Made by a program: the position numbers and the translations under genes. From contig BRON01000016.1 in NCBI GenBank assembly GCA_024345305.1, positions 682,001 through 746,000 of the forward strand: DNA of 64,000 bases, given 5' to 3'. The notes below the pieces were generated by a model that worked only from the letters and a program-made list of their open reading frames with translations, searched no databases and had not been told where the DNA came from. Origin of the DNA: Mrakia gelida. Taxonomy: Eukaryota; Basidiomycota; Tremellomycetes; Cystofilobasidiales; Mrakiaceae. Position 1 is the first letter of the stretch. The number at the start of each line of letters is the position of its first letter. This document shows, piece after piece, positions 45,798 to 57,850 of this stretch.

Positions 45798-48700
45798 TCA
45801 CCTCAACCCCTTAAAGACCTTCAACTCCCTCAACGTCCCCTCGTTTAACGCCAACCCAGCCCTCTCCTGCATCGCTTCCAGCACGGCCGAACAGAGAGCC
45901 AGGTACTGAGCTCGAGAGGATCCAGTCAGGGTCTGTTGGACGGAAGAGGAGCGAAGGCGAAAGAAGTCAGTGTTTGGTTTCGTTCGACGCGACGAGACGA
46001 GAAGGGATGGGCGAGAGACGCACAGTGAGTTGATCCGTCATGGTGAGCAGCATTTCTCGCACGCAGGACATGAGGAAGATCTTCCGTTGCTGGAGAGACG
46101 AGTTGCCGGAAGCGTTGCGGGAAAGTTCGAGGTATGCGTTGGCGAAGATTTCTGAACGACCAAAGAAGACGAGAGGTCAGTTCTTTCGTTCTTCTCGAAC
46201 CCACAGCGAGAGGGGCAGGGACTCACCACTCATGATGTCGACCCTCTTGACTTCGAACAGGTCCAAGTCCAGCGCGAACCTCCCTTCCTCGTTCTTCTCT
46301 AGCGGCAGATCGGCGAAGAGATCGGTGAGGGGATCGAGGTTGAAGACGAGGGAGCAGAAGTCTGGTTCGATGGTGAGGCGGGAGGAGGGGACCATGATGG
46401 CTTGAAATAAGATGGGGAGGAAGTGTTCTTTTAGGGACTGGTGAAGGCGAAGAAGCGAAGTAAACGGGTCAGCGAAGAAGCAGGGGGGAGAGGCAAGGGC
46501 AAACGAGGACGCGACGAACCTCGTACGCTCCAGGATCAAGCGAGCCGACGTTGTGGAGGAACCTGAGACCGACTTGACGCTTGGCAGCTGAGTCTCCGAT
46601 ACGCTTCCACGATTCGGGACCAAGTTCGAGGTAGCTTGACCAGTCCTGTTCGAACGCGAAGACAAGAAGCCAAAAGACGAGACGCGTCAGAACTCTCCTC
46701 CTTCTCCCCTCCTCCCCAGCTCGAGCGAAGACTCACCTGATCCTTCTGCTGCACCAACACGCTTGCACACCCAGCCCAACAATCCACCAACTGATCCACA
46801 TACGCCTCCTTCTCTTTCCCTCCCTCTACCAACCCCTCCGCGCCTCCTCCTCCAGCGAGCAAGTTCGACAACAACTTGTAAATCGCCGGTGAGATCCTTT
46901 CCTTCACCACCCCGGCAAACACCTTCTCCATCTCCCCAACCTTGGTTTTCCTCCTTGCCTCCTCGGCAGCAGCGGGATCCTCGACTTCAGGCTCGTCGGC
47001 TCCGTCGAGGAGAGCTCGAAGAGCAGGATCGTCGAGATCGATCCTGTCGAACTCTGCTCCGTACTCGTCTTGAGATTCCCCGTTGGGTTGGGGACCGCCG
47101 TGGAGGAGGGGACGGTTGGAGAGGAGGAAGGTTTGACGGGTGTCGAGGAAGGACTGGACGCATTTGATGACTTCGAGACCGATTCGAGGGTCGGAGGCGA
47201 GAGGGGAGAGGAGGATGCCTTGGGTCCAGGCTGAGAGGGACAAGCGAAGAACAGCAGAAGATCATTGATGAGGTCAGCTCGAGAGTTCAGGAGAGACCCG
47301 TCGACGAGAAAGGAAGAGACTCACAAGGATGAAGAAGGATCGGATCCGGGTACGAAGGACTCTCGTCTGCTCGTTCCTCTCCCTCCTCGTCTCCGTTCAT
47401 CCCTCGGATGCAGATGATGTTCCTGATCGATCCCAGTAGCAACAGCATCGACCAAACGATCTCGCTCTTCGGCGTCGTCGAAGCGTCGCCTCCTCCAGCT
47501 TCAGGACTCTTCTTCTCACTCCCGTTCGTCGCAGGGGGAGGAGGTCTGTCCAACCTCGCCGCCTCCTTCAACAACGTCTCCGTCATCTCCGCAAACCACT
47601 CGACGACTCCTCCGAGATCCACCTCGACCTGTCGAAGGAGAATCGCGATGTACATCATGGCTCGGATGCAGATCTTCCTCGACTTGAAGTCGGCGTCGTC
47701 GAAGCGAAGGTAGAATCTCATTTGTCGAAGGCAGTGGACCGCGTTGGAGGCTGAGGGGTCGAGGAGGATGGAGAAGAGGGAGTAGGTGTACCGGTTGATG
47801 AGCATGGAGAGTTCGGTCATGGAGGGAGGGGTGGTTCGAGTGAAGGGAGTCTTTCCGATGGGAGCTGAGAGGTTGAGAAGTCTCGCGATGGATCGTTCCG
47901 TTTGACGTTCGGTGACTCCTCCTGCCTGGACGGTTCGTTTGATGTCTCGAACGGTGATGGCGATGATCTTGAGGAAGATGTCGAAGGCGGAGTCCGATTC
48001 CTCGTCGACCTTGAGCATGAGGGACTGGTTCGACTCTCGAATGAAGAGAGGGAAGTCTGACGTCGGATCCGACTTGAGTTTGATAAACTTCCTGCTCTTG
48101 AAGATCTTCTGGACGAGATATCCGAGGAGGTTCTCCTGCGCGTCGAGCTTCCACTTCCATCGCGTGAGGAGGAGATGAAGGCGACCGAGGATCGTCCAGA
48201 TGTACTGATCCCGCTTGCTCAACGCCGACGAGGGAGCGGTCCTATCTGTGATGACGTCCGATTCGAGTCGAACCGAGGAGACTGCTGTGATGATGAGCGA
48301 CCAGGAGGAGGAGAGAGCGGGGATGGGTCGAGAGGTTCCGAGTGAAGAGAACTGGGAGAGGGAGGTGAGACCGTGGACGAGGTACCAGATCTGTTCGGCC
48401 GCGAGGAGGTTGTTTTGAGGAGAGCCTGAGGCTTCGAGAGCGGAGGTGAGATGAGTCCAGAACGAGGAGGGTCCCTGAACGTCTTCTCGAGCGTCGACAG
48501 CCGACGAAAGCTGGATGAGTCCGACCCAGAGCTCTGCGGTGAAGTCCTGGACTTTGAGCGACGGCGCGTCCTCCTCCTCTCGAGCGATCTGAGCGACCTT
48601 GACTGATTTGACTGTCCTGTTGAATCCATGAGCGAGGAGTCGACGGATGAGGAGGACGACGAAGCCTGGCGAGGCTTGAACCTCGGGCTCGAGACCTTCG

Positions 48701-51700
48701 AGGACGTCGAATCGAGCGCTGAGCTCGACGGCGAACCAGTGGAGGGAGAAGAAGATCCTCGTTTCCGCGACTCGTTTCGACGAGGTGGGCGCCGAGAACG
48801 TCTCCATTCGACCGAAGAGATGATCGAGGAACCCTTGGATGGCTGGCTTGAAGACGTCGATGAAGTCCTCGTCGACGACCTGCTGGGAGACGAAGAGGCA
48901 GGCGAACCTCATCGCGTCTCGAGCTTCGACTTCTCCCTCAACCTCCTCGTCGTCTTGACCAGTCCTCGCCTTCTCGAGGACCTCGAAGAGTCGATCCGTG
49001 ATGATTCCAAAGACGGGAGCAAACTCGATCCTTGACATCTCTGGGGAGAGTTCGAGCTCGAAGACGGAGCACGCTTGTGGGAGCATGGGGGGAGGAGGAT
49101 CGTCCGACGGGTTGAGGAGGCTGACGAGCTCCCAGAGTCGACCTTTGGAGATTTCCGAGTCGGTGGGGAAGGAGACTCCTGTTCGAAGGGGAAGGATGTC
49201 GAAGTCGAGACTGAATTTGGCGTAGGACGTCCACGAAACTCCGTCGATGGTGGTGGGTTCTCGAAGAGGGATGGGTCCGACGTCGACTGGCCGTTGCTGC
49301 TGATGATGCTGCTGGACTTGGCGAGCTGCTGCTGGCTCTGGTGACCGAGACTGGGAAGGAGGAGTTCCTGGGTCCTGATCGTTGATCTGACGAGGTCGGA
49401 AAGGGATCGGAGCGACGCCTGCTGGTCGAGCTGCTGGTCGAGGAGGAGGGAGGAACCGTCGAGCGGGAGGACGAACGTTGGCGTTCTCGTCTTGACCGAC
49501 TGGTGCTGGAGGGTCGAAGTCTCCTCCAAAGATGCTGTCGTCGTCGAGAACGATGGGAGCAGGTCGCTTGACTTTGGGTGGTCCAGCGTTTCGAGCTCGA
49601 TGGTGGCGAGGAGCGGGGTTGGCCTTCGATTTCGGTTTGGGTTTGTGACGAGCGAGCTGGACAACTCCGTGATTGAGGGTGTCGAAGGATCCTCCTGTGG
49701 CTGCTCCCGTTCGATTCCGAGCTGACGAGCCGCTGACCGACGAGTGTTGACGGTTCTGTTGTTGAGGTCTCCTCGCTCCTCCTCCTCCTCGAGTCCCACC
49801 ACCACCTCCTCCCAATCCACCTCCGAGGCGTCTTCTCTGCACCACTCCTCCAACTCGAGGTCTACTCGTGGCCGCCGTCCGACTGAGCATCTGGTCGACG
49901 ACACTCGGAGCTCTCCCTCCAGCGATGCTCTCCCCTCCAAACACACTCGCGGCTCCTCCGCCAAAGACCGATCTCGCCAACCCTACTCCTCCCAACCGAC
50001 CAGGGCCAAGAGGAACCAGCCAATCCCTGATATCCGCATCCTCGAACTCGGCTTCCTCACTCTCCTCCCTCTCCCTCATCTCCTCCCCAGCACTACTCAT
50101 CTCGTCGTCGTCCTCCTCGCTGATCGACTCGAACCCAGCTCCCACAGCAGCTCCGTACCTCGCCTCCACCAACCTCTCGTCGATATCGTTCCCTCGATCC
50201 ATCCTCGCATTCTCTCGATGGTAGAAGGCTTGTCCCTCCAGCACCTCCGGCTCCGACGCGTCGAGATCCGAGTCGTCAGAGACGTTGACGACCGTTCTGG
50301 CTTTGGTCGTGGTGGTTCCGTTTCCTCGACGAACGACAGATTGACCGGCCTTGATGGGACCTTCGGCAGTACGATTTCCGGCTCGAGCAGCTTGTTGACG
50401 AGCTTCCTTGGCTTGTTGCTCCTTCTGAAGACGGGCGACGGCGACGGCTGGCATCATTCGGTTGAGGATTCGAGAGCGTTTCTGGTCGAGGGCTGGACGG
50501 TCGTTGGAGGAGGAGGAATCGTCGGAGGAGGCTTGGGGATTGGGGGACGAGGAAGAGGAGGATTTGGAGCCCGAGCGACGAGAAAGTTGACGCCCTCGTC
50601 GAGAGAAATCGGCGGCTTCTGGAGGGGAGGAGGAGAGGACGCGTTGAAGAGTTGATGCTGGTGCTCGAGCTCGAGCTCGAGGAGGGGAAGGTGAGGCTCC
50701 GTCGTCGAAGTTATCGGGAGGGTAGTCGTCGAAAGCTCGATTGGGGAGACGGTCCTCGGATCGTTGACGAACGGAAGGAAGAGGAGGAGGGGAGTGATCG
50801 TCTCGGAAAGGTCGACGAGGAGAGGCTGAGCGTCGACGCGAGTAGGTTTTCGCCTTGGGTCGTTTCTGAAGTTTGAAAGCAAGGATGAACGGAAGTGTCA
50901 GTGCTGTCTTCAAGTCTCGCTCTTCCTCGACCTCGTCCAAGCTAGAAACCGACGCGACGCGACTCACCTTCCCACTTCCCTTCACCGCCTCACCACCACC
51001 TTCCTCCACTTCCACCCCTCCACCCAGCAGCTCCTGATGCGGAAACACCTTGACCTTCTTGATCCTAACCTTCTTCATCTCCTTCACCTTCCCATCCTTC
51101 TCCATCTCCCTCTCTTTCCCCTTATCCTTCTTCTTCCTCCTCACAACGCCCAACCCAGCCTCCTTCCTCTCCCTTTCCACCTCATCCCCTTCCCCTCCAC
51201 TACTACTCAACAGCCCACCCACCCCACTCCCAAACAATCTCTCCATCTCCTCCCGACTCAACTCCTTCTTCTTCTTCTTCTCAGCAGCCACAACCTCCTG
51301 GCTCTCCTCCTCCTCGTCTCCACTACTGTTCGAGTACCCCTGCTCTTCCCGAGGATCAGCTCTCCCCTTCCCCTTCTCCTTCTTCTTCCTCTCCCGTTCC
51401 CTCTCCTCCTCCTCAACGACCAACCACCCTCCAAGCAACGAAGGATCAGCCTCCCCACCGACGGCTCCTCCTCCGTTGGCTCGTCGAACGGCTTCGGCTT
51501 CCTCGCGAGCGTTGACGATAGCGAGCTTGTTGCCTCCTCGAGCTAGAAGGAACTGGTACTGAGCTCGTTCTCGGGTGTAGGGGTTGAGTTGGAGGGAGGT
51601 TCGTTCGCGGAAGACTCGTTGAGGGACGTAGGCGTGTTGAGGGTCGGGTTGAGGTTCCTCTTCGTCGGCGTGAGGTTGGGAGTGGTGGATGGAGGGGAGA

Positions 51701-53597
51701 GGACCGGGTGCGGAGGGACCGGCTCGGGAGGGTGAAGGGGAGTTGGCGGTGAGAGCTGAGGTGAGAATCGAGGAGGGTGCTCCTTGTTGATGGGATTGAG
51801 GTGGAGGAGGAGGCGAGACGGAGCCATTGGACGAGTCGACGTGTCTTTTCGGGTTGGAGTTGGAGTGAGAGGATACTGGAGAGTCCGGGAGTTGAGATTG
51901 AGGGTGGTGGTGTGGTTGTTGGGAGAAAGAGGCGAAGAAGTTGAGAGGATCTGGGTCTTGATCGGGGACGACGGAGGAAGTTCCAGCGAAAGGGAGGGTT
52001 GAGTCTCTTGGACGAGGAGTCGACGAGCGTGAACGAGCTGGAAAGTTGTGAGAGAGAGACTGGTGGGGAGAGGGGGTGTAGTACTGATGGAAAAAGAAGG
52101 GACGCAAAGGAAGAGTCGGTTCGAAGTTTGAAACGCGTGTTCGAACGAGCGAGAGCACGAAAACGACGAGAGGTCGAGACTCACAGGCAGTTCCATATCT
52201 CCATTTCCGTAGTCCATCTCCTCGTCAGCCATGAACTGCGAATCTCCGACTGCTGCTCTCTGCTCCTCGTCGACGTCCATCGACGCGTCCTCGACCTGAC
52301 TCTGCGACTCTCTGAGCTCTCCCTCCTCCGACGTGGACGTTCGAGAGTGTGCGACGGATCCTATCCCTGGCCGAAGCTCCGGTTGAGGTGACTCGACGGG
52401 AGGAGGAGAAGCTGGGAGACGAGATGGACCTGCGACGGCGTTGCGGGGAGGCGACGGTGAGCGACGAGAGGGTGGTTCGGGAGGAGGAGCTTTGGCGAAA
52501 GGGTTTTGAGGACGAGTGACGGGAGCAGGAGGAGCGGTTGGTGGATCTACCTGCTGCAAGGTGAAAACAAGGGAAGGCAGTCAGATCAAGGCGATTCGAG
52601 TGGTTGTTGAACGAATGAAAGACACGGACCTCCTTCTCTTCCACACCAACTTCCGGCGCCGGACTAGGACTTCTCGAAGTATCGAAGTGGCGAGCCCACG
52701 AAGGACCAGCTACTGCATCGTTGGTAGCACTTTGAGAGGCGGGAGGGAGAGAGGTGAGGAGGTTTGGAGACGCGACAGGAGGAGGTGGAGAGGGTGAAGG
52801 AGAGGAGCGACGTTTCGATGTTGAAGGAGGAGGAAGAAGTGGTTGGTAGCGAAGTCGAGAGGGTCCAGCAGACGGGCTCTGGTATGTGGAGATACGTATT
52901 GGCGGAGATGGGTGTGCGAGAGGAGCTGATGCTGATGAGGGAGAGGTTGGGCGATCAGGTTTCGGAGAGGAAGGGAGTGAGGTCGAAGCGGGAGGAGGAG
53001 TTGGTTGAGCTCGAGAGGATGGAGGGTTGAGCTGTAGGGTGTGAATTCCGGGTCAGCTCGATCATCTTCATCTTGATTGCTCATCGAGAGCTTAGAGCGT
53101 ACCTCTGCATCGGCCTCAATCATCAAAGACGACCTCTGAACGAGCTGACTTCCTCCTCCGAACCTCCCTTCCCAAGCCCGCCCTCGTCTTGTAGCTCCTT
53201 CCCAGCTCGCCTCCCCTCTCGAACTCGAGTCGACGAGCATGTTCTCTTGCTCCTCTGTATCCGAGGTAGGAACGACGTCCGAGTCTTCGTCCTCATCATG
53301 CTCGTCGTTCGCGAGGAGCTCAACTCCAACCTCCTTCCCACTTCCTCCTCTGACCTCCTCCCTAGCTTCATCGGGCAAAGAGAGACGAAGTTTCTTCAAC
53401 GGAGACTCTCCTCGATGAGATGTTGCTGCTGCTGAGGTCGACGAGGGTAGTGAGGAAGGAAGGGGGGAGAGGGGAGGTTGAGGTGGTGGAGGGGAGGGAG
53501 CAGGGGAAGGACGACGGTTCCTCTGCGGAGAGATGAGAAGGAGTGGATCGGGAGGACTCGAGGGAGGTTGAGATCGTGAGGGAGAGCGGTCCTCCAT
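45798..53597 (-). CDS. MMS22: Mus7/Mms22-family replication-fork repair protein
   Basis: The largest gene here starts MEDRSPSRSQPPSSPPDPLL at 53597 and ends LRELKVFKGLR at 45798. Ten or so exons give roughly 2,300 residues. The first half is disordered: Pro/Ser-rich, with acidic and basic runs such as EEEERERERKKKEKGKGR. The family region starts near PIPLREPTTIDGVSWTSYAK, then FSLDFDILPLRTGVSFPTDS, and continues with LGRLHLLLTRWKWKLDAQEN, DSAFDIFLKIIAITVRDIKR, MTELSMLINRYTYSLFSILL and LRQMRFYLRFDDADFKSRKI. The C-terminal exons include DWSSYLELGPESWKRIGDSA and LKEHFLPILFQAIMVPSSRL. Mms22 is the substrate adaptor of the Rtt101-Mms1 ubiquitin ligase, acting at stalled forks in the nucleus. Assignment rests on these motifs from memory of the family. 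An in-frame intron near 50877-50970 hides in a 1,623-codon open frame. Confidence 0.82.
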
Positions 53598-54131
53598 GCA
53601 TGCAGCAACCCAGCAAGATGAAGAGGAAGAAGGAAGGGGAGGGGGGAGGTGCCGAGCGTTGAAGGTCAAGAAGGAAGAGGAGCGAGCCAAAGACGAGCTC
53701 TCCGTTCGAGACGCGTTCCGCGGACGCGTCGCGTTGATTTTTCTTCTGCAATTTTCAGATATGCACTTTTGATCCAAATCAACATATCAGAGCGCCTGAG
53801 AAAGAGATCCGTCACCAAAAAGTCTCTGGAAATCCGTCGTCGAGGCAACGAGCTCTTCCACCTCCTCTTCGCTCGAGCTCACCTTCCTTCCTTCCAGCTC
53901 TCACTCTCCTTCTTCCTCTCCACCCATCTTTGCGTTTTGATCTCCCAACAGCATGCTTTTCGCTGTCTTTCCGTCATCTCTCACTTACCTCTGGGATGGC
54001 TAACTCGAACGTGAACTCGAGCAGTCGAGATCGCAATCCTTGAACCTCCTCTCCTCCTCCCTCCTTCGGGAAGTCCACTCAACCTCGAACCACCATCCCC
54101 CTCCTCTCGTATCACTACCATATACGAGGTC
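53598..54131. other. Divergent promoter region
   Basis: This lies between Mus7 (minus) and the unknown gene at 54132 (plus). It contains a GACGCGTC site at 53723 near the Mus7 start with an ACGCGT 14 bases away. ACGCGT is the core of the MCB cell-cycle element in ascomycete yeasts, which would suit a replication gene, but the same word is common across this window. Confidence 0.5.
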
Positions 54132-55143
54132 ATGGTCATTCCATCAACCAAATCGTCGAGGTCGATGCTCTTCAGGATGTTGGACGAGGACGATCCAGAG
54201 GAAGAAGGGAGGAAGAACGAGGTGAGTCCAGGGCCATCCTTCTCCCCTCGAGGTCATACGAGGTTCCCGCTCCTCTTGGAGAGTCTCAAAGGCTGGGTCT
54301 TGAGCTCTAGCACTAGAGCATATTGGACGCTCTTTCAGACGCGGAAGGGTTCAAACAAGGGAGGAAAGGAGCAGAGGAAGCTACCCGTCTTTCGCCTCGA
54401 GCTCATTTAGCTGACCCCCTTCTCCTCCTTCTCCTCTTGCTGTCCTCCTCTTGCTCTTCCAGACCCCCCAAAGCGCCTCTAGTACTACCAGAGCCAACGA
54501 CCTCCCAGCCTCGACCTCTCCTGCGCTCCAGTTCCCCATCGCTGAGCCTGGTCGACCAGTCAACAACAACACCCAGTCCGACTCCGGATCCAATCGCGTC
54601 TCCAACCGACCCTCGTCCTCGAACGGCTTCTCACCTTCCACCTCTCATCCTCTCTCCGAGGCTACAGACTCTCCACCTCTCGACTACCAGAGCAACGACA
54701 CCTCCCCAACCACAGCCTCCTTCGCCCTCTCTCCCTTCGGCCAATCGCTCAACACCTTCCGCTCCTCCGACTCCTCTTCCTCCCTCTACCAAATCCCAGC
54801 AACCACCCTCACCCACGTTTTCTCCTGCTCCACTGCAACCAAACCCAACCCCAAATCCCACTCCCAAAAACCCTTCAACCTCAAATTCAAACTCCCTCCC
54901 CTCTCCTACACCTTCGAAATGCACCCGAACCCGCTCCCTCCCCTCCCACCCGTCCTTTCCACCCAACCCAGGATCCTCACCTCCACTCTCGAATCTCCCT
55001 CCTTCTCTCAAGAGCTCCTGCTTCTCCTCGCAGGGACTCGGATGGCGCATAAAGTCCTGGGAGGGACGGCGAGGTTCGTTTGGGTGAGGAGGGGACAAGG
55101 GGAGGAGAGGGAGGTGTTGAGGGATTGGGAGGAGTGGGAATAG
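54132..55143 (+). CDS. Ser/Pro-rich protein, unknown
   Basis: Exon 1 is MVIPSTKSSRSMLFRMLDED ending EEGRKNE before a GTGAGT donor. A 245-base intron with a CTGAC branch site leads to exon 2, which starts TPQSASSTTRANDLPASTSP. The N-terminal two thirds are disordered. The last third looks folded: FNLKFKLPPLSYTFEMHPNP, PRILTSTLESPSFSQELLLL, GTRMAHKVLGGTARFVWVRR, ending DWEEWE. It has about 260 residues and no signal peptide. I do not recognise it. The reading frame across the join is phase 0 and codon usage is typical. Confidence 0.6.
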
Positions 55144-55512
55144 GAAGAGGAGCGAGTTGTGGGTCTGGTGGGGAGGGAGAGCTTGGATGGGGCGTGCTGG
55201 AGGAGGGAGGGCTGAGTGATGAGGAGGAGGGGAGGCGGAGAAGTCGCGTCGTTTGGTTTTCGTTGCTGTGTTGTTTTCTCTTCCCTTCTCCTTTTCGAGT
55301 TATGTACACTTCCTCTCATCTCATCGCAGGGCAGAGGAGAGGATCGCCTTCATCGTCCTCTCCTAGGGCTTGAAAAGCAGAGCGCTCAGCTTTCGAACAC
55401 CGCTGCCGTGCTGTTCGGAGCGAGGCGTTTGCTTTGGCTTCTCGTTTCTGGCTTCTCGTTTCCCTTGTTCGCTTCCTCTTTCCCAACGCTCACCTTCCTT
55501 CGTTCACTCTCG
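55144..55512. other. Intergenic region upstream of family A copy 4
   Basis: No gene is supported. The conserved leader and uORF shared by family A copies 2 and 3 are not evident here. Confidence 0.5.
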
Positions 55513-57605
55513 ATGCTTTACGGGAACACCTACGAGCTCCTGGCTGTGGATACTCCTTCGTACGTGGAGAACGGCGAGGTTCAAAAGTCGCTTCCTTCGC
55601 TGTGAGTTGAGCTCGACGTCGCGCTTCCTTCAGCCCTTCGTTCTTCGTTTCTTCGACCTGATCGACCCCGCCGTCTTTTGTTCTTCTTATAGTCCTGCGG
55701 CTGGTGAGTCTGACCTCTGATGTCGCAGAAAATCCCATCAGAAAGGAAGGACAAGCTCGAATCGAACTGACTCCCCAGATCGTGCTTTGCCTTGCGTACC
55801 AGTTCCTCTCCTCGACAACGGAGCAGAATCCGAGAGGACCTCGAAGATCTGGACTCGGCCTGCTAAGGTGAGCTCCGAGTCTCTCCAACGAGAGAACCGT
55901 AGAAGCTGAACCTTCTCCTTTCGTCCTGTCCATCAGATCTTCATGTTCTGCATCTCCCTCTTCGTCTTCTCGACCCTCGGAATGCTCATCGCTCTCGAGG
56001 CTGAGAATGTCACAGCTATCGGAGACGAATTGGGCTCTCCTATGGTGCTTCAGCCTCAGTCGATGATCTCAGAGTGAGCAGAACGACGAACAGACTCAGT
56101 TGAACGCTGGTCTCGTTTCTGACCTCGGTCCTTCGCTCCTCTCCTTGCAGGGTATTCCTTCTCGTCGTCGCCTACTTCGCCATCCGATCTCGAAACATGG
56201 TTCACATCATCGCAGTTGTGTGCTTCAACGTTTTTCTTGTCGTCTGTGGAAGTGAGTCTGCGTCGTCCGAGTTTTGATCTTTCAACGCGTCTCTCGCTGA
56301 TGTTTCTCTCGCTTCTGTCTCCAGTTATCGAAGCTGCTCTACGTCATCGAGGCCTTCTATCCTCTGATGTGAAAGGAAGTCTAGTTCTCGTCTGGGCCAT
56401 CCCTGCTGTCGATATCGCGTTCGTTCCCAATCACTTGTGGCATCGACGAGTTTCCGTCGCTCGTTTTGACGCCGCCGCTCACCCTTTTCGCCAACAGGTT
56501 TCATATGGGCTGCGACTTGGCTGCTTGGGGACTCTATAAGGAGCTCGGCTGGTACGCTTACAAGAAGGTGAGTGCGAGGGGACGGTGCCGTCAACGCGTC
56601 GAAGTCTTCGGATTTTTGACGCGACGTCCTTTTCCTCTCTCGAACAGGTTTCCGGCGATCTTCGACTCCGTGAGTATCTCGCGAGAATGCATCTTCGGTC
56701 CTCTCTGACCCTCCTTGTTGCTTCAGGTCGACTATACCGAAACTACCTCCTTCTCACTTCGCTGCTCGTCGTAAGTCCGACGGTGTCATGAAGATCGAGC
56801 TTGATCCTGCCGACCATCTTTTGCCTATCTGACCTTGGTTTTTTCTCTCAGTTCTCCGGCTACGTCTCGATGGTCCAAACCTGGAGTACCGGATACACTG
56901 CCTCGGCGCTCGTCGACGCCGACGCAAACACGTTGCGACCGAAACGCATGCTGTCCTCGTCTTATTCCCCTTCGTCTGGATCCTCTACCTTGTCGGACTC
57001 ATTCTCACGTTCGTCTCCGTCAAGAGAGAGGCGAAGGGGCTGCTCCATGTCGGGCTCGGTCTCCAGGTGAGCTCTTCGAGATCAAGCTCGCGACGCGTCG
57101 ACCTGACTTTCCGCTTCCTCACCTTCAGCTGCTCTACGTCGTATGCAGTATAGTCGAGGTAGTCGTCTTCATAGTCGCTGTAGTTTCTTATCCATACAGC
57201 TCTCTTTGGACGAGCACCATTCTTCGTGAGTATAAGACGAGCTCCACGGGCGAAACTCAACTTCGTACTGCTGAGTGCTGACGCGAGTTGTTTTGCTTCC
57301 AGTCCCCGTTCGAACGGTTTGTCGCCTCCTATCGACCTTCTCTCCCTACTACCTACCACTGATGTCTCGTTTGTCTCTCTCAGATCTTCCAAATCGTCGT
57401 TGGGCTCTCTCTCGCCGTCGCCGCGCTCGTTTACTCCATGCTCGTCGGACGAGGCTTCGGGAAAGGATTGAAGGAGATCTGTGAGTCCCTTCACCCTCCT
57501 CGTACCTACACAGGCCGAAGATCTCACCTTACTTCGTCTTCGCTCGACCCAGATCCCACCGCCGCCGTTCTTCGCTCGGAGAAGATCGATCTTTCCATCG
57601 ACTGA
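55513..57605 (+). CDS. Polytopic membrane protein, family A copy 4 (most diverged)
   Basis: It starts MLYGNTYELLAVDTPSYVEN. After short N-terminal exons the core reads FMFCISLFVFSTLGMLIALE, VFLLVVAYFAIRSRNMVHII, LVWAIPAVDIAFHMGCDLAA, then WGLYKELGWYAYKK, LTSLLVFSGYVSMVQTWSTG, and LVLFPFVWILYLVGLILTFV. Near the end are LLYVVCSIVEVVVFIVAVVS, IFQIVVGLSLAVAALVYSML and VGRGFGKGLKEI, and the end is PTAAVLRSEKIDLSID. Exon order matches the other three copies but the sequence is the least similar. In particular, the loop after WSTGY is much shorter and lacks the IWDxKxxxSxEW segment. The N-terminal 60 residues are also different. Eight spans are expected. Function is unknown. GACGCGTC lies three bases after the stop. 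Confidence 0.8.
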
Positions 57606-57608
57606 ACT

Positions 57609-57616
57609 GACGCGTC
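57609..57616. repeat. GACGCGTC palindrome 3 bases after family A copy 4 stop
   Basis: TGA is followed by ACT and then GACGCGTC. With 1978, 14274 and 30250 this completes the set for all four family A genes. Confidence 0.6.
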
Positions 57617-57850
57617 TGCCTTTCCCTCCTTTCGTCTCCTCTCATGCCATCGTTTCATTACTCTTTACAGTCCATGATTCACGTCCCCTCTACTCTCTGT
57701 TCGATAAATATCATGCCTCTCGACCGAAAAGCCTCAGCTTCGACGGTAGTCTCCTTTCGCGTCTCGACCTCTGCCGACTCCCGTTCGCTCTCGAGCAAAG
57801 ATTACGCCCATCTGATCTCTAGCGAACGAATCCTACTAAAAAGAGATCCC

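Noticed and set aside
51037..51562. Two overlapping plus-strand frames of about 170 codons rich in Leu/Pro/Phe/Ser
   Set aside because: Antisense of the charged low-complexity region of Mus7/Mms22.
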